Origin: Adineta steineri
Taxonomy: Eukaryota > Rotifera > Eurotatoria > Adinetida > Adinetidae
Reading direction: 5' to 3'
DNA length: 64,000 bases
Assembly (NCBI GenBank): GCA_905250115.1
Contig: CAJNOI010000144.1
Location: 168,807 to 232,806, forward strand
Positions 1 through 11,921 of the stretch are shown piece after piece; position 1 is the stretch's first letter, and each line of letters starts with the position of its first letter. A program made the position numbers and the translations under genes. The notes beneath the pieces are model-generated. The model did not search any database. It worked only from the letters and a program-made list of their open reading frames with translations, and was not told the origin of the DNA.

Positions 1-1856
1 CGAGCGAGTTAGCTTCTCCTACTTGGTCATTTCCAATAACAATAATGCTTCCCTGTGTGGCTCCTTTGGGCCAGCGCATCACTCGATCATTCCAAAAGTC
101 TACCACATAGATAGTGCTCAATTGATCGACGACCAGTGCAAAAGGACCATCTAATTGTGAAAGAGAATTTCCTCGACCTTAACCACCGGCCACGACAATG
201 CCTTCTTTCGCGCCTTTCACCCACTTTATTACGCGATTATTAACAAAGTCCGATACAAATACTGAATGATCTCGATCGACGAATACGTGGGTAGGTTCAC
301 TGAGTTGATCGATCTGATCGCCGTTTCCGTTGCCTCCTGCCACGACTGTTCCATTAGTCTCTCCTATTCGCCGTCGTTTAACTTCGCTTTTTTCTTGATC
401 AGAAACGTAGAGTAATCCATCGTCGTCCATTGCCAAGCCCCAGCATGCGACATCTGAGATGATTATTTGCCCACTTGTTTGATCTCGACGAGACCATCGC
501 ACCACGCGTCGATTACCATGGTCACAGATAATAAAACTATCTGTCTTTTTGTCGATAATCACATCTGTTGGCTTGTCCAGCTGATTAAGTCGGTTTCCTT
601 CTCCATTTCCACCAGCAACCACTTGGCCACTAGTGGCACCATACTTCCATTCCATAACACGGTAGTTGTCGAAGTCAGCGATAAAGACAGTTTGATCTTC
701 ATCAACATATAAACCGTGTGGCGTATAGAGTTGATTCAATTCATTGCCTTGCCCATTCCCTCCAGCCACAATGACGCCATGCTGTGCCCAAGTAGCATCT
801 GGTGGGATGTTAATGATTGAAGAAGATGCTACGGTGTAAAAGAAAGAAACTAATACAATTTTCATCATTTGGGGAAGGAGAAAAATAAATGTATCGATCA
901 TTTTGAGAAAAAGTTCTGAAAACTGAAGTTAGAAAGGCGAGAACGAAAGGGAGTGAGAGCTATCTGTCTCGATTAACCCCACATCTGACTGATGGAGTGG
1001 CATGTGCGAATCAACCAGCAGCTTGATGAATATCGATTAAGAAAAGATCTCTTCATGTAGATTATATATGCTATAACTATGTATTATTATTCATATAAAT
1101 AAAACTGTACCTGCTGTTGTAGTTGATGTTGTTGTAGTTGCTGTTGTTGTAGTTCCTATTGTTGAAGTTGAAGATATTCCTAAATTGAACTGACACATTA
1201 AATCAATTTTCAAAGTAAATATTAAACACATTTTTTAAATTTGTACTGAAATAAATACTAAATAGGATATTTAATATGTTTTAAACATGTATCTACATAT
1301 AAAAGTGCCAACTCAAGTTCTATGATCACAATTTGCCTATAAACACGAACTGTATGTAAAGAGAGAAGCGTATCTCAGAACGATTTGTCTATAGGAGAGA
1401 TTTTGGTGTAATTATGTTGAGAAAATGTATCTAGGAAAACATTACATCCTGTGATCGATTGCACTCAAATCTCTTCATTTTCATGTTCGATTAAAATTCT
1501 TAATAAAGTAGCATAAAGTATAAAGATATCAGAATTGAACTAACAATGTTACCAGCGGTTGTTGTTGTTATTAATTGAGCTAAAGTTGTGGATTGATGCG
1601 TACGAGTAGCTAATGGTATAGTGATGGCACAAATGATGATAATAATAATAATTGCACTTATAGCAGCGATCAAATATCGTCTTCTTCCTGAGAATATCGT
1701 TCTCAATCTTCTGAAAACAATAAAGATTCGATAATAATATCTGTTTCATAAATAGAAATATGATCGAACTTACTGATAAATGCTTTCATTCTTGTCAAAT
1801 CGTTTCACAATAACAGGTGAAGTATTTAAAGGCGTGAGAGTGAATATATTGTCCAT
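1..1856 (-). CDS. Type II membrane protein with NHL-repeat ectodomain, interrupted by an in-frame stop
   Basis: Minus-strand exons, 5' to 3': 1856-1774, 1710-1553, 1179-1111, and 828 running off the window edge. All joins are GT-AG and keep frame. Exon 1 is a short cytosolic tail. Exon 2 has a basic patch (SGRRRY), one Ile-rich membrane segment and the start of a Thr-rich stretch. Exon 3 (69 nt, phase 1-1) is a pure Thr/Ser stalk. Exon 4 holds NHL beta-propeller repeats, marked by VVAGGNGxG turns and blades such as VFVSDFVNNRVIKW. NHL propellers bind proteins, RNA or glycans; the ligand here is unknown. An in-frame TAA at 179-181 replaces the usual Asn of a VAGGNG turn, and the frame then continues with good NHL sequence (YVVDFWNDRVMRW). 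The gene may be a pseudogene, or this may be an allele or assembly error. A start at 901 reads a signal-like peptide, but the spliced TM form fits better. Confidence 0.75.
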
Positions 1857-2978
1857 TTTAATAACCTGTTGAACGAATAATATTATAACAAATATAAAAT
1901 AAATACTTTATTTACAACTTTTTAAATAATATTATCCACACTTGAATAACTATGAAATAATTTGATTGATAGATAAAAATGTTAACTACACTGAAGAAAT
2001 ACTGAGAAAAATAATTATAATTCCCGAGACTAATACAAAAAGTTATTTTAGTAAAAAATAATTAATCTTTTTAAATCGGCTTTTTAACATTCAAAATATA
2101 TTTCTGTCCGCCTGTGGAAATCATATTTTACCTTTCAGTTTGCACCAAAAATCAAATTTCTTTTCGACTAATGTGATATTCGTCCGCTTATTATCTATTA
2201 TCAAGAAGCAAGCGTTTATATATACATCGCAATAAAAAAGCAAACACATCACGAGAGAAAGAAAAAAAAGAGAGTTTTACAAAGGTGAAAAGATACGCGA
2301 ATGACGGTGTCGAGCAGAATTGCTTTCATCGTGATGATAAAGTTTCTTACTTTCTGTACCACTATCTTGAAATCTTCTTCTCAACTAAAAATTACTCTCA
2401 TTGATTGAAAACATACGCACATATAATCATATTAGACATATATCAACAGTATACCCTAGGATTTTGATGTAAATACTCAAAATGCATCATATTCTTTCAT
2501 CAATATTCAAAGTGAACGCATTGTTTCATTTTTTTGTTCCCGAAGTGCGTATAGCTGTATTCATACTGCAATCACATACATCTTGGATCAAGGAAATCTA
2601 TTTGATCATGCTTGAACTTCTATATGTAATGATGATCAAAGATGAGCATTAATGATTATATATAAATTAAATGATATTAGAAAATTAAACGATTCAAATG
2701 TTTAGTAGCTATTAAAAAACATGTATATCATAAATCTATCTCACAAAGCTTTTAGCCAAACAGAAATTTGAATGGTAATAATCATTCTACGAAAAGAAAC
2801 AAGTTAATTAATTGTGTTCGACAATAATGCTTGATTTTTGATAATGATGTATGTTTGTACCATGTTTCCTACAAGAAAAAAATGAATAAATTAACAGAAT
2901 ACGAACGATGAGATAAACTAGTATTAATAGTCTCTTTATGGATTCTGATCGAAACATAAGTGACACAACATACTTGTC
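1857..2978. other. AT-rich intergenic stretch, nothing recognised
   Basis: Between the NHL gene start and the small Cys-rich gene. No coding frame, RNA gene or repeat end could be supported on either strand. Confidence 0.5.
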
Positions 2979-3191
2979 TTAGGCAAAAACAGGACCACAA
3001 CAACAATCACCATCAGGATCACAAGGACCATCATTAGCACAACAAGGAGGACCACAATCCTCGCCACCAATACATTTACAAGGCACAGTACAAGGAATAT
3101 AAATAAAAACAATATTACAAGCACAAATACAGGATCGAAGAATACGGCCAAAACCAACACAACAAGGAAATTCACCGCTATTATCACCCAT
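2979..3191 (-). CDS. Small cysteine-rich protein (70 aa)
   Basis: One uninterrupted frame of 70 codons with about 15 cysteines, many paired or tripled (FPCC, SCICAC, PCKC, GPPCC, GDCCC). Such a Cys pattern is unlikely in a random AT-rich frame. A hydrophobic stretch (NIVFIYIP) lies mid-protein, but there is no clear N-terminal signal peptide. A possible acceptor (ATAATCAG) sits directly before the ATG, so an upstream leader exon may be missing from this call. I do not recognise the family. Possible roles include a disulfide-rich secreted peptide or a metal-binding protein, but nothing here decides between them. An overlapping frame on the same strand lacks this composition and looks like a shadow. 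Confidence 0.45.
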   Translation of the reverse strand: MGDNSGEFPCCVGFGRILRSCICACNIVFIYIPCTVPCKCIGGEDCGPPCCANDGPCDPDGDCCCGPVFA

Positions 3192-4348
3192 TCTGATTAT
3201 AATTCAGAGAAATACCTAAAAAGGTCAATAGAATAAAAATTTTTATTATTCATGTCTATGATATTGGAAATATTTAATATTTGCTTGTTATGATCTGTGA
3301 CATTCTTCTACACTTCGATCAATAAAAATGAAAAAAAAAATATCTGAAGTTATAATTCGAATAGGGATTAATAGAGAAATTTATCGACAGCAAACGAAAG
3401 AAAAATGACAGAAATGACTAATACTTTTAATAATGAATACCATCTCCTATTAATACAATATATCCAATAAATACATTAGCTTCATAGGTAATAATATATA
3501 TATTTTTTTCGTTCTTTCTGTTCTCTTTCACTCTTTTCAAAAGAGTCTTTTGTGCTTTCTATATTCCATTGAATTGTAACAGTCGAAATAACATAAAAGA
3601 AGCATAGAAAAAAAAAAGAATTTCTTCAAATTGCAATGCTGTGTAAACTTATCATTTCATACAAAACACCTCTTATAAGGAAAGATTTCCAGGTGTGTCC
3701 TGCGGTTCTCAATCAAAAGTGTGTGAGATGTGAAAAAAAATATATATGCTTGTCGCCTTCATAAAAAATTTGGCACACATGGTTCACTATAGAGATTTTT
3801 TGATATTCATTAATTTGTTTTTGAAGATTTTTCTTCTGTTATCGTTTTTATTCTGTTTTACTCTTTTCTCTTCTTCTATAAATTTCAAATGACGGAGCAT
3901 GACAACGTTGGAACAGGAGAGAAAAAATATTCTTGTTTGCTTTAAATTATCATCATTAGACTGTATTTTTTGTTCTTGTTGTTGTATTGACATAAATTAC
4001 TGATAGCAAATACTCATTGCAAGCACTCCTATGCTTACATCCGTTGATACCCAACCATCTTGAGGGTGTCACTATGATTATACATGAATAACAAATACCC
4101 ACTTTCTATTTCTTTTTTCAAAGAGTATGCTATGACTCTCTGTTTGTCAACTCAAAACTTTTTAATGCTAATCCTACTCTACGTTGCATTAATATCGAGT
4201 CATTTGTTTCTGTTCGCAGGGAGTAAGGATGACAAAAGAAAAAAAAATCTTATCTACTGTTTCTATTATCTTTCTTTGAAGGCCTTTGCATCTATAAATA
4301 TAAGAAACACAACCAGCTTATATTAATTTTCTCATTTTGTATGCGATA
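3192..4348. other. AT-rich intergenic stretch
   Basis: Low-complexity AT sequence. Near 4058-4070 is a half-copy of the CTTGAGGGTGT motif that ends the hairpin repeats found elsewhere in the window. The Lys/Asn-rich frame at 3787-3993 (-) looks like chance. Confidence 0.5.
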
Positions 4349-6076
4349 ATGAGAATGTTATCGAGTCCTCTAATCGTTCTTATTCTTTTCTTGACGATTG
4401 GTACGAGTGTATGCTATGAGAAATCATACGCAAATCATCAAGTATGGCGTTTACATATTACTAATAACGAACAAATCGCTAAAATATCGGCTTTCAGTCA
4501 TATAGCCCACTTGCACGATATCAATTTTTGGTCAGAACACTTTCGCATTGATGAGCCAGTAAGTTTCTATTAAAATATATTTCCTTTCCTTACAATTGAT
4601 GATCGATTTTTTTTCTCAAATAGGTCGATGTTCGTGTGCCACCTGCCGCAGTCGATAGTTTCGCTGAGTTTTTAACATCGGACGGTGTGAAAATTGAATA
4701 TGTAGTTCATATGGGTGATGTTGGTGCAATAATTGAAAATCAAAAAATCGTACAAAATTTAACTCGATTATTATCGAATACAAATGATTTTGCCTACGAT
4801 AAATACCATACTCTTGAAGAAATTCAGGCATGGATTGATCAAATGGTTTCAACTTATTCTGAATTAGCCACACTGTTTACCGTTGGAAAATCATATGAAA
4901 ATCGAGATATAATAGGCTTCAAAATTTCATCAAAGAAAATGGCAACTAAGCTCGATGGTACCAAAACTGCCATGAAAAAAGCTGTTTGGTGGGATGGAGG
5001 TCTCTTATTCTTTATTTTTTTTTTTTGTAAATCACATTTATTTTCGACTGCATCTATATATAGGAATTCATGCTCGAGAATGGATTAGCCCGGCAACAGT
5101 CATCTATATTGCCTATACATTTTTATCAAAGTATGGCCAAGATCCAACTATTACGCATTTAGTTGATCAATTTGATTTTTATATTTTGCCCGTCTTTAAT
5201 GTTGATGGTTATGTATATACATGGACAAAAGGTAATATTGAATATCGAAAAAACAAATACTTCTATTAAAGTTTCTTTTATTTTTTCAAGATCGATTGTG
5301 GCGCAAGACTCGTAGTAAAACATCAGTTCCAACATGTTTTGGTGCCGATCCAAATCGTAATTGGGATTATCATTGGTGTGAAAGTGAGTCTGTCGTTTAC
5401 TCATGATGATTCATTTATTTTCACAACAATAATTCTAGATGGTGCTTCGCATGATCCTTGTTCAGATACTTTTTGTGGTGGGAAAGCATTCTCTGAAATT
5501 GAAGTATCCCAAGTAGCAAAATATATTGCTGATCAACAAGGTGCAATTGTACACTATATCAATTTCCATTCATATTCACAATTGTGGATGTCACCATGGG
5601 GTAACCTTTGAATGTTAAATTCAATCTTATCTACCAACATTTCTCTTTAGGTTGGACGGCAGCAAGACCAGCACAATACAAATTACAAGATGATGGATCT
5701 GTGGTAGCTATCAATGCACTTGCTGCTTTATATGGTTCGTTTACTTCGAAATACTCCGTATTTCAGACTCATTTTTATTTAATATTAAAGGTACCAAGTA
5801 TGGACATGGTTCTATTGCTGAAATCATCTATGTTTCATCGGGTAGTTCAGCTGATTGGACATATGGCACAGCTAATGTAACATTTAGTTATGGTGTCGAA
5901 CTTCGTGATACTGGTAAGTATAATTATTCAAATTTAACGAAATTCTCTTGGATTCTTGTTTAATAGGTGAATATGGTTTTTTGCTTCCCGAAAACCAAAT
6001 TATTCCAACTGGTCAAGAAACATTGGCTGGTTTAATTGCCTTAGTTCAATACATTGAAAAACACGTCTACGCTTAA
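4349..6076 (+). CDS. Secreted zinc metallocarboxypeptidase, M14A (carboxypeptidase A/B type)
   Basis: Eight exons: 4349-4558, 4624-4999, 5064-5231, 5291-5383, 5439-5600, 5651-5734, 5791-5913, 5967-6076; 441 aa, all joins in phase. Order: signal peptide (about residues 1-22), propeptide to about residue 110, then the catalytic domain. Zinc ligands are His and Glu of HAREW and His of FHSYSQ. Substrate-binding residues are RLWRKTRS (Arg127), DPNRN (Asn144, Arg145) and [11 protein letters not shown] (Tyr248), with the catalytic Glu in ELRDTG (bovine CPA numbering). Position 255, which sets P1' choice, is Ala. CPA has Ile and CPB has Asp there, so a basic-residue preference is unlikely and a hydrophobic C-terminal preference is inferred. 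It should remove C-terminal residues from peptides, probably in digestion, after cleavage of the propeptide. Start: ATG 4349 or 4355; both leave a good signal peptide. AATAAA-like signals follow the stop. Confidence 0.93.
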
Positions 6077-6347
6077 TATAATAAACTCTTAAAAATCCAT
6101 GTCTTTCAATTGCTCTTTTGAATTAATAAATAGTTTTTCAAAATCTTTTTTTTTCATAAAAATCTTAATTGAGAAATAATATATTCTTACATGTTCTATC
6201 AGAATATGAATGATAGACACATCAAAAAATACAAAACATTATTTATTTATTTACGCAATTACATAAGCGCTTGAGGATCTACTAAAATATCTCTTATATA
6301 CATAAAATTCGTTTTTTCGTAATATAGTTTTTTGAGAAATTTGTCTT

Positions 6348-7807
6348 TTAAAAAGAAATCGATAATGTCACTTGATCTGCATAATATGGATTAATTTGAT
6401 GCAACAATTGATATAATTCTCCATAGAACAGATTTTGTTCTCGTTTATCTTTCAGTAGATTTCTAAACATATATTGTGATGAGCCGTATAGAAAATGAGC
6501 AACGAAATTTAACCAAGCGGAATTCAGTGTAGGAATATGAAATTCTTTTGCAATAGTTGGCAGTAGTTGATAATAACCACTTGAACTTTTCCAGACTTCA
6601 TTATGCTCAACAGCATGAACGATCGACGAAAGAAATAATAATTCGCCATCAATGGGTACTTGATATTTGTAGATAAGTTCAAACAAAATCTTTCGTGCTC
6701 GGTACATAAAATTCATTGCTAATGATTTTTCTGCCAAAATCTTCACTGCCTTCATATGTTTTGGTAAAATTATTCTGCATCCATTATATTCTAAAAGAAT
6801 AGACATCCACTTTGTCGAACCTCCATACAACCAACCAGAAAAATTCCATGATACATGATTTACATATTGTCCATGTAATAAAAGATCATCATACACTGAT
6901 TCCAAAATTTGACGATTATGTGATGGCGAAGCATGTCTATTAACAAACAAATATTTTTATTAAATCTTTGACTAAGTTTTGATTTATAAAAGATAATGGC
7001 TAAAGCAAAGACTGCAATTATCGGTATGTTATTGAAATATCTCGAGCTCTCAGAAATAATCTACGATGGTACTTACTCTGTGTAACCATAATTATATAAT
7101 TGATCGAAAAATGAATGAATCATTGGATGAAATACTACAGCATAAACTGTAATTATCAGTGTTAATTGTTCGTTAGAATCCTTAATTTGAACACCATTGA
7201 ATTCAAAAACAATTATTTTATAATGTTTATTTTCACCAATGGATTCTTTGTGAACTTCAATTTCAGCAGAAATCCTTAATTTATTATCATATTTATTAAT
7301 CATTTCTATGAAAGCAAAATTGTCGAGAGAAAATTCCATTAATTCTAAATTTTCAGATAATTGTGTGAATTTTGTATATAATCCAGCTGATGTATTTAAT
7401 ATAAATTCACAAACAGCTTTATCATTTGCTATTGGCTGTTGAATTAGTTTTAAATGCAGAGCAATTGTTCGAGAGGAACACACAAAAAAATGAATAATAT
7501 AATTTAATTTCACAGTCCAACTCATAAATGCATGTCGTAATGTAATTCGTGTTGGTATTAATGTTCGCTTTTCTAAACCAATGGTAATACTATTAACGCT
7601 TGTTTCATATTTGTTCTGTATCCCATGTCGACGGTTTCCATAATTGATATGATAATATAATTGATGTATAATCAAATAAAGTTGATGTAAAAATAAAATT
7701 ACAATCCCTTCAATAACTATTCTAAGACAATCATCCTTATTTTTAGTATTGATAAGGCAAATAATTGTCATAATCATAATAATCAACGTAGAAAGTGCTG
7801 TGTGCAT
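6348..7807 (-). CDS. Unrecognised membrane-anchored protein (439 aa)
   Basis: Two exons, 7807-7077 and 6936-6348, joined in phase 2 by a clean GT-AG intron (GTAAGTACC donor). Residues about 5-50 are strongly hydrophobic and may form one or two membrane segments. The remainder is soluble-looking, with many aromatics (HVSWNFSGWLYGG, YYQLLPTIAKEF). The uniform composition across the join, with no stops, supports a real gene. I do not recognise the family and assign no function. It ends about 270 nt after the convergent carboxypeptidase. Confidence 0.7.
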
Positions 7808-8164
7808 TTGTATGATGAATGAATCTTCAAGAAATTTAATGAAAATGAATATTTATTAACAAAATGTACTCTTCAAAGGTGGGTAGGTGATAGTGGGTAT
7901 GAATATGTTTCTTCTCTTAATCCGTGCCTTCATATTCATACGTGGGTATCGGATAACCGATCCAGCTGCAGAAAAGTTGTTCATCCTTACTCAAAAAATT
8001 TGGTTTGTAATGATCTTTCGATATTCTGTTAATCTTAATTGTATGTTTTCGAACAACGTACTTATCGACTTCGAAGAAGAAAAACGATTACATGAATAAT
8101 ATCTAAATTATATGTCAGAGCAACGGTTATCGACTAGAATGTATCATCTACTAGAACTTATTAA

Positions 8165-8345
8165 GATTCTGCTAATTCACATTGTGACGATTTTTGATAG
8201 AAGAAACTTTAGTACTGATGAAATTACGCTTTATTCTATTTTTCCTTATTAAGAATCGCATCATTTTCATACAAAGCATACACTTATAGATCCATTCATA
8301 AGTGATAACAAGGACAAAATATCACACAATGTATGGAATACGGGT
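8165..8345. repeat. Diverged dispersed repeat, copy 1
   Basis: Resembles 9185-9370. Shared blocks include TGTGAxGATTT, AATCGxATCATT and ACAAxGCATACxC, then AAGGACAAAAT and AATGTATgGAAT-like sequence, in the same order and at similar spacing. Similarity is perhaps 65-70% by eye. Possibly an old transposon or a decayed duplicated segment. Confidence 0.45.
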
Positions 8346-9184
8346 AATATATCAAATCAGAAGAAATAATAAAATGGGGACAAACAGCGTTACACACATT
8401 CTCTGTTTAAAATATAGATGTAATGATTCATATGTTGCGCTATGTATAGAAATTTATTTTCAATTAACTGAAGAAGTTTTGTATGGAAGTTTTCATGGAC
8501 TTACCTTTGAAAGATTTGATTAACACTCGCGTAAATACAGAATAAACCGCTTCCCGAGCTTTATGAAGAAAATAACGTTTCGTCATTATATTTATTGTTG
8601 CTTACCTTTTTACGCAGAAAAATAACTGTATGACGTCTTTTGCGTATATATATTATACATTTACAGCTGCAATAGCAATTAGTTTACAACTATGAATCTT
8701 TTAACGTCCATTATTTACACGTGCTGTTTTTTTTTGTTCCTTCATACTTTTAATGACAGGTTGCGCCCTTTGTACACCTTACCAGTTATAATAAAATTTC
8801 TGCACTTGAAAAACATTTTCATCATCAAAGCAAGAGGAAAGATATGTAAATAATAATCAAGATTTGCGCAACTATTATAAATGCAGCGTCATATAAAATA
8901 TCCAAAAAAGTTAGGTAACAGTAATACTGTAAGATTATGAGCGTGAAAAAATATCCTGGAAGGCTTACATATAATGTAAGGACTATTAACAATGTTTAGT
9001 ATTACTATTTTGTAGTTTCATTATGAATACAATAGTGTTAAATTCAATTCAGCTATTCATTTGAGCATTCTTTTTAAGGATTCCACTCTAACCCATATTA
9101 CAGTATCTTCTCTTTGAAGATTTTACCCTCATTCACACTGACATTTCCATCAGGAATTCCATCCTCAGCCACACTATAGTATCC

Positions 9185-9370
9185 CTTGTGATGATTTCTG
9201 ACAGAAGGAGTGTTAGTGCTGATAGTATTATACTTTATCTGGAATCGTATCATTGGTATACAAAACATACGCTGATATCCTAGTCCATCAGAGAGAGTGA
9301 AAAAATATGAAAGCAAAGGATAATAAGGACAAAATAAGATGGAGACAAAGTATCGTACGATGTATAAAAT
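9185..9370. repeat. Diverged dispersed repeat, copy 2
   Basis: Partner of 8165-8345 in direct orientation about 1 kb away. The 30-bp palindrome at 9392 lies just past its right end. Confidence 0.45.
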
Positions 9371-9391
9371 AACGACAAAAAGGTAAAGACA

Positions 9392-9421
9392 ATATGATGA
9401 ACTCACGTGAGTTCATCATAT
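9392..9421. repeat. Perfect 30-bp palindrome centred on CACGTG
   Basis: Both halves are exact reverse complements with no spacer (half-site ATATGATGAACTCAC). It could form a cruciform, be a double binding site (CACGTG is an E-box core), or mark a transposon end. Confidence 0.8.
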
Positions 9422-10666
9422 GTAAATTATTTCTTTCTGGTATTTCTATACGTTTATCCAACAGGATGAGATGAGAATCGTTTCATGATAATGCAATAAA
9501 ACTATCTTCTTGAAGGTAGAGATAAGAGCTAGGTCGCGTTTTACACTTTAATTCGGTTAGAAATTTTGCTAACACCTTTTCATTCAGAAATAAGGGGAGA
9601 TCAAGGACTTGAAGGTCATGAGGTATTTTTAATACAAACATACGTTAGTTCAACATTTTTAGTTCCAACGGGGCTGCACTGGCAAGCCTTTTTTGACTAA
9701 TATCTTCTGTTATGATAGAAAACGAGAAAAATTTCACTACAAGTTGATCTGCATGAGTCAGAATTTTAAATGCAATTTATTTTTTTGATAAAGAAAAGAA
9801 TCAATATATCTTAATAGCAATAGGATTAATATCATATTTCTACTCAATGACGTGTAGAATGCTTTTTTTCTGACTCAATTGGAATCAACATAGATTAAAA
9901 TATTAACTCGATAATAGAAATAAAAAGACAGGTTTCTTCGCAGTATTTTATGATTTTTCATACAAGCTACATACAGATTCGTGATTTGTGTTATTTTATC
10001 TTTGCGTCTCTCAGGTAGATCATATTTATTTTTATTGTTGATTTTTTTTTGATTTCAACGTCATAGATATAAATTTCATTCTATTCTTTCTTTATCATTT
10101 TCATATTATTCGTATGTGCACTGAATCTTAAAGAGAATAGTAAAACAAAGTATACGTCAATTATTTTGTCGTTTGTGTGAATTAATTAATACTATGCGCT
10201 TGATTGTTTCGTTTTTCTTATCTTCAATATGAATGCATTCATCAGTTTGAAAGAGAAAGATGCGTCAAAAATTATTTGTCATCATTCATGCTCACGTTTA
10301 GCCATTACAACATGTAATGTTATTCTTATCGATTTATATTTAAGAAAGTTATTATTTTAATCGCAGATAAGTTTTTTATCACTTCAGATATACTATATTA
10401 AAAGAGATCAGAAAGAAACCCCATCGCTAATATTTGTTAATGTATAATCATATAGCAGTATATACGAAGTAATCATAAATGCATATAAAATATTGATTGA
10501 TAAGTTTATCTTTCTTATAATAACAAAATATAAAAGAGAGAATATTGTGAGTGTATTGTCATTTTCTGAACTTATCCTTTTTCATATCCATCTTGAGAAA
10601 AGCATCATATATTTTTATTCTAACTATTAAACATTATTTAATAAGTATTCTCATTTAGTACTAAAG

Positions 10667-11797
10667 ATGAATTCAATTTCGATGTATATCATATTATTTT
10701 GTTGTTTAATATCCAATAACAAAACATTAGGATTTCATTTCCAACACAAATCATATAACAGTGCAAATAATCGTTTGAATCATGAACTACGAGCAATCAC
10801 TACTAAACCAGGACTCGTGACAAATTTACATACAGTGTATGCTAAAGACAATTATAATGTCTATTTAGCAGGTGAAAAGGTGAATGCAGCATCTGTTAAC
10901 TCATTGGAATCTTTAGATAATGGTTATGCGAAAGACAAATCAAATGTCTATTATATGAATAATAAACTAGATGTTGTATCTGTTAATTCATTCAAAGGAT
11001 TAGGTAGTGGTTATGCCAAGGATAGTTATAATGTTTACTATATGGGTAAAAAGTTAAATGTTATATCTGTTAGTTCATTTCAAGGTTTAGATGATGGTTA
11101 TGCTAAAGATAGTTACAATGTTTATTATATGGGTACAAAGTTAGATGTTATATCAGTTAGTTCATTTAAATCGATAGGAAGCGGTTACGCGAAAGATAGT
11201 TATAATGTTTATTATATGGGTAAAAAATTGAATGTTATATCTGTTAGTTCATTCGAAGCTTTCGATAGTGGTTATGCCAAAGATAGTTATACTGTTTATT
11301 TGACTGGTGAAAAAATCGATGTTATATCTATTAGTTCATTTCACACTTTAAATAACGGTTATGCTAAAGATACTTATAATGTTTATTATATGGGTAAAAA
11401 TTTAAATGTTATATCTGTTAGTTCATTTCAAGGTTTAGATGATGGTTATGCTAAAGATAGTTACAATGTTTATTACATGGGTAAAAAGCTAGATGTTATA
11501 TCAGTTAGCTCATTTAAAGCATTAAGTGGTGATTATGCTAAAGATAATTATAATGTCTATTATATGGATAAAAAACTCGATGTTATATCAGTTAGCTCAT
11601 TTAAAGCATTAGACAGTGGTTATGCAAAAGATAATTATAATGTTTATTACATAGGTAAAAAGTTGGATGTTATATCTGTTAATTCATTCGAAGCTTTAAC
11701 CAATGGTTATGCGAAAGATAATTACAATGTTTATTATATGGGTAAAAAGATGCAAGATGCTTCAGCTAGTTCATTTGTTTTACTCAAAAAACAGTGA
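10667..11797 (+). CDS. Secreted DKNYY-type repeat protein, probably of bacterial origin
   Basis: Single exon, 376 aa. Residues 1-22 form a signal peptide (ILFCCLIS core). From about residue 58 there are 11 tandem units of 29 aa with consensus GYAKDxYNVYYMGKKL, followed by a VISVSSF half. This matches the DKNYY family, known mainly from bacterial surface proteins; its function is unknown, and many copies sit in cell-envelope proteins. Lack of introns, unlike most neighbours, and the prokaryotic family suggest horizontal transfer, with the signal peptide fitting secretion. Units 3-4 and 7-8 share near-identical DNA over more than 80 bases, so blocks of units were duplicated or converted recently. 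The 87-base period may make copy number variable. Confidence 0.88.
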   Translation: MNSISMYIILFCCLISNNKTLGFHFQHKSYNSANNRLNHELRAITTKPGLVTNLHTVYAKDNYNVYLAGEKVNAASVNSLESLDNGYAKDKSNVYYMNNKLDVVSVNSFKGLGSGYAKDSYNVYYMGKKLNVISVSSFQGLDDGYAKDSYNVYYMGTKLDVISVSSFKSIGSGYAKDSYNVYYMGKKLNVISVSSFEAFDSGYAKDSYTVYLTGEKIDVISISSFHTLNNGYAKDTYNVYYMGKNLNVISVSSFQGLDDGYAKDSYNVYYMGKKLDVISVSSFKALSGDYAKDNYNVYYMDKKLDVISVSSFKALDSGYAKDNYNVYYIGKKLDVISVNSFEALTNGYAKDNYNVYYMGKKMQDASASSFVLLKKQ

Positions 11798-11921
11798 AGA
11801 TTAAAACATTTTATGAACTGAATTTTAATAATCTAATTGAATTTGTTAACTTTTAATTAAAAGAATTTCTTATAGTTGATGAAAAGTTCTATTGATACAT
11901 TCAAATAAGTTCTGCTGTAAT

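Larger units (their letters stand above)
7808..10666. other. 2.9 kb without a convincing gene; contains diverged repeats and a 30-bp palindrome
   Basis: Short frames at 7887-8099, 8302-8523 (+) and 9098-9406 (-) show no domain and no exon partners, so I treat them as chance. A diverged direct repeat and a perfect palindrome are listed separately. Confidence 0.5.

Noticed and set aside
179-901. NHL gene as a single exon starting at 901 with a signal-like peptide
   Set aside because: A TAG acceptor at 831-829 and three upstream exons give a continuous frame with a TM and Thr stalk, so the leader before 828 is most likely intron.
5600-5650. Carboxypeptidase broken into several short genes
   Set aside because: All gaps are GT-AG introns that keep phase and restore every catalytic residue.
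7887-8523. Two short plus-strand frames as small genes
   Set aside because: No domain, no initiator context, no splice partners; the region overlaps a diverged repeat.
9098-9406. 102-residue minus frame as a gene
   Set aside because: Low-complexity hydrophobic content, and it lies over a dispersed repeat whose other copy has no matching frame.
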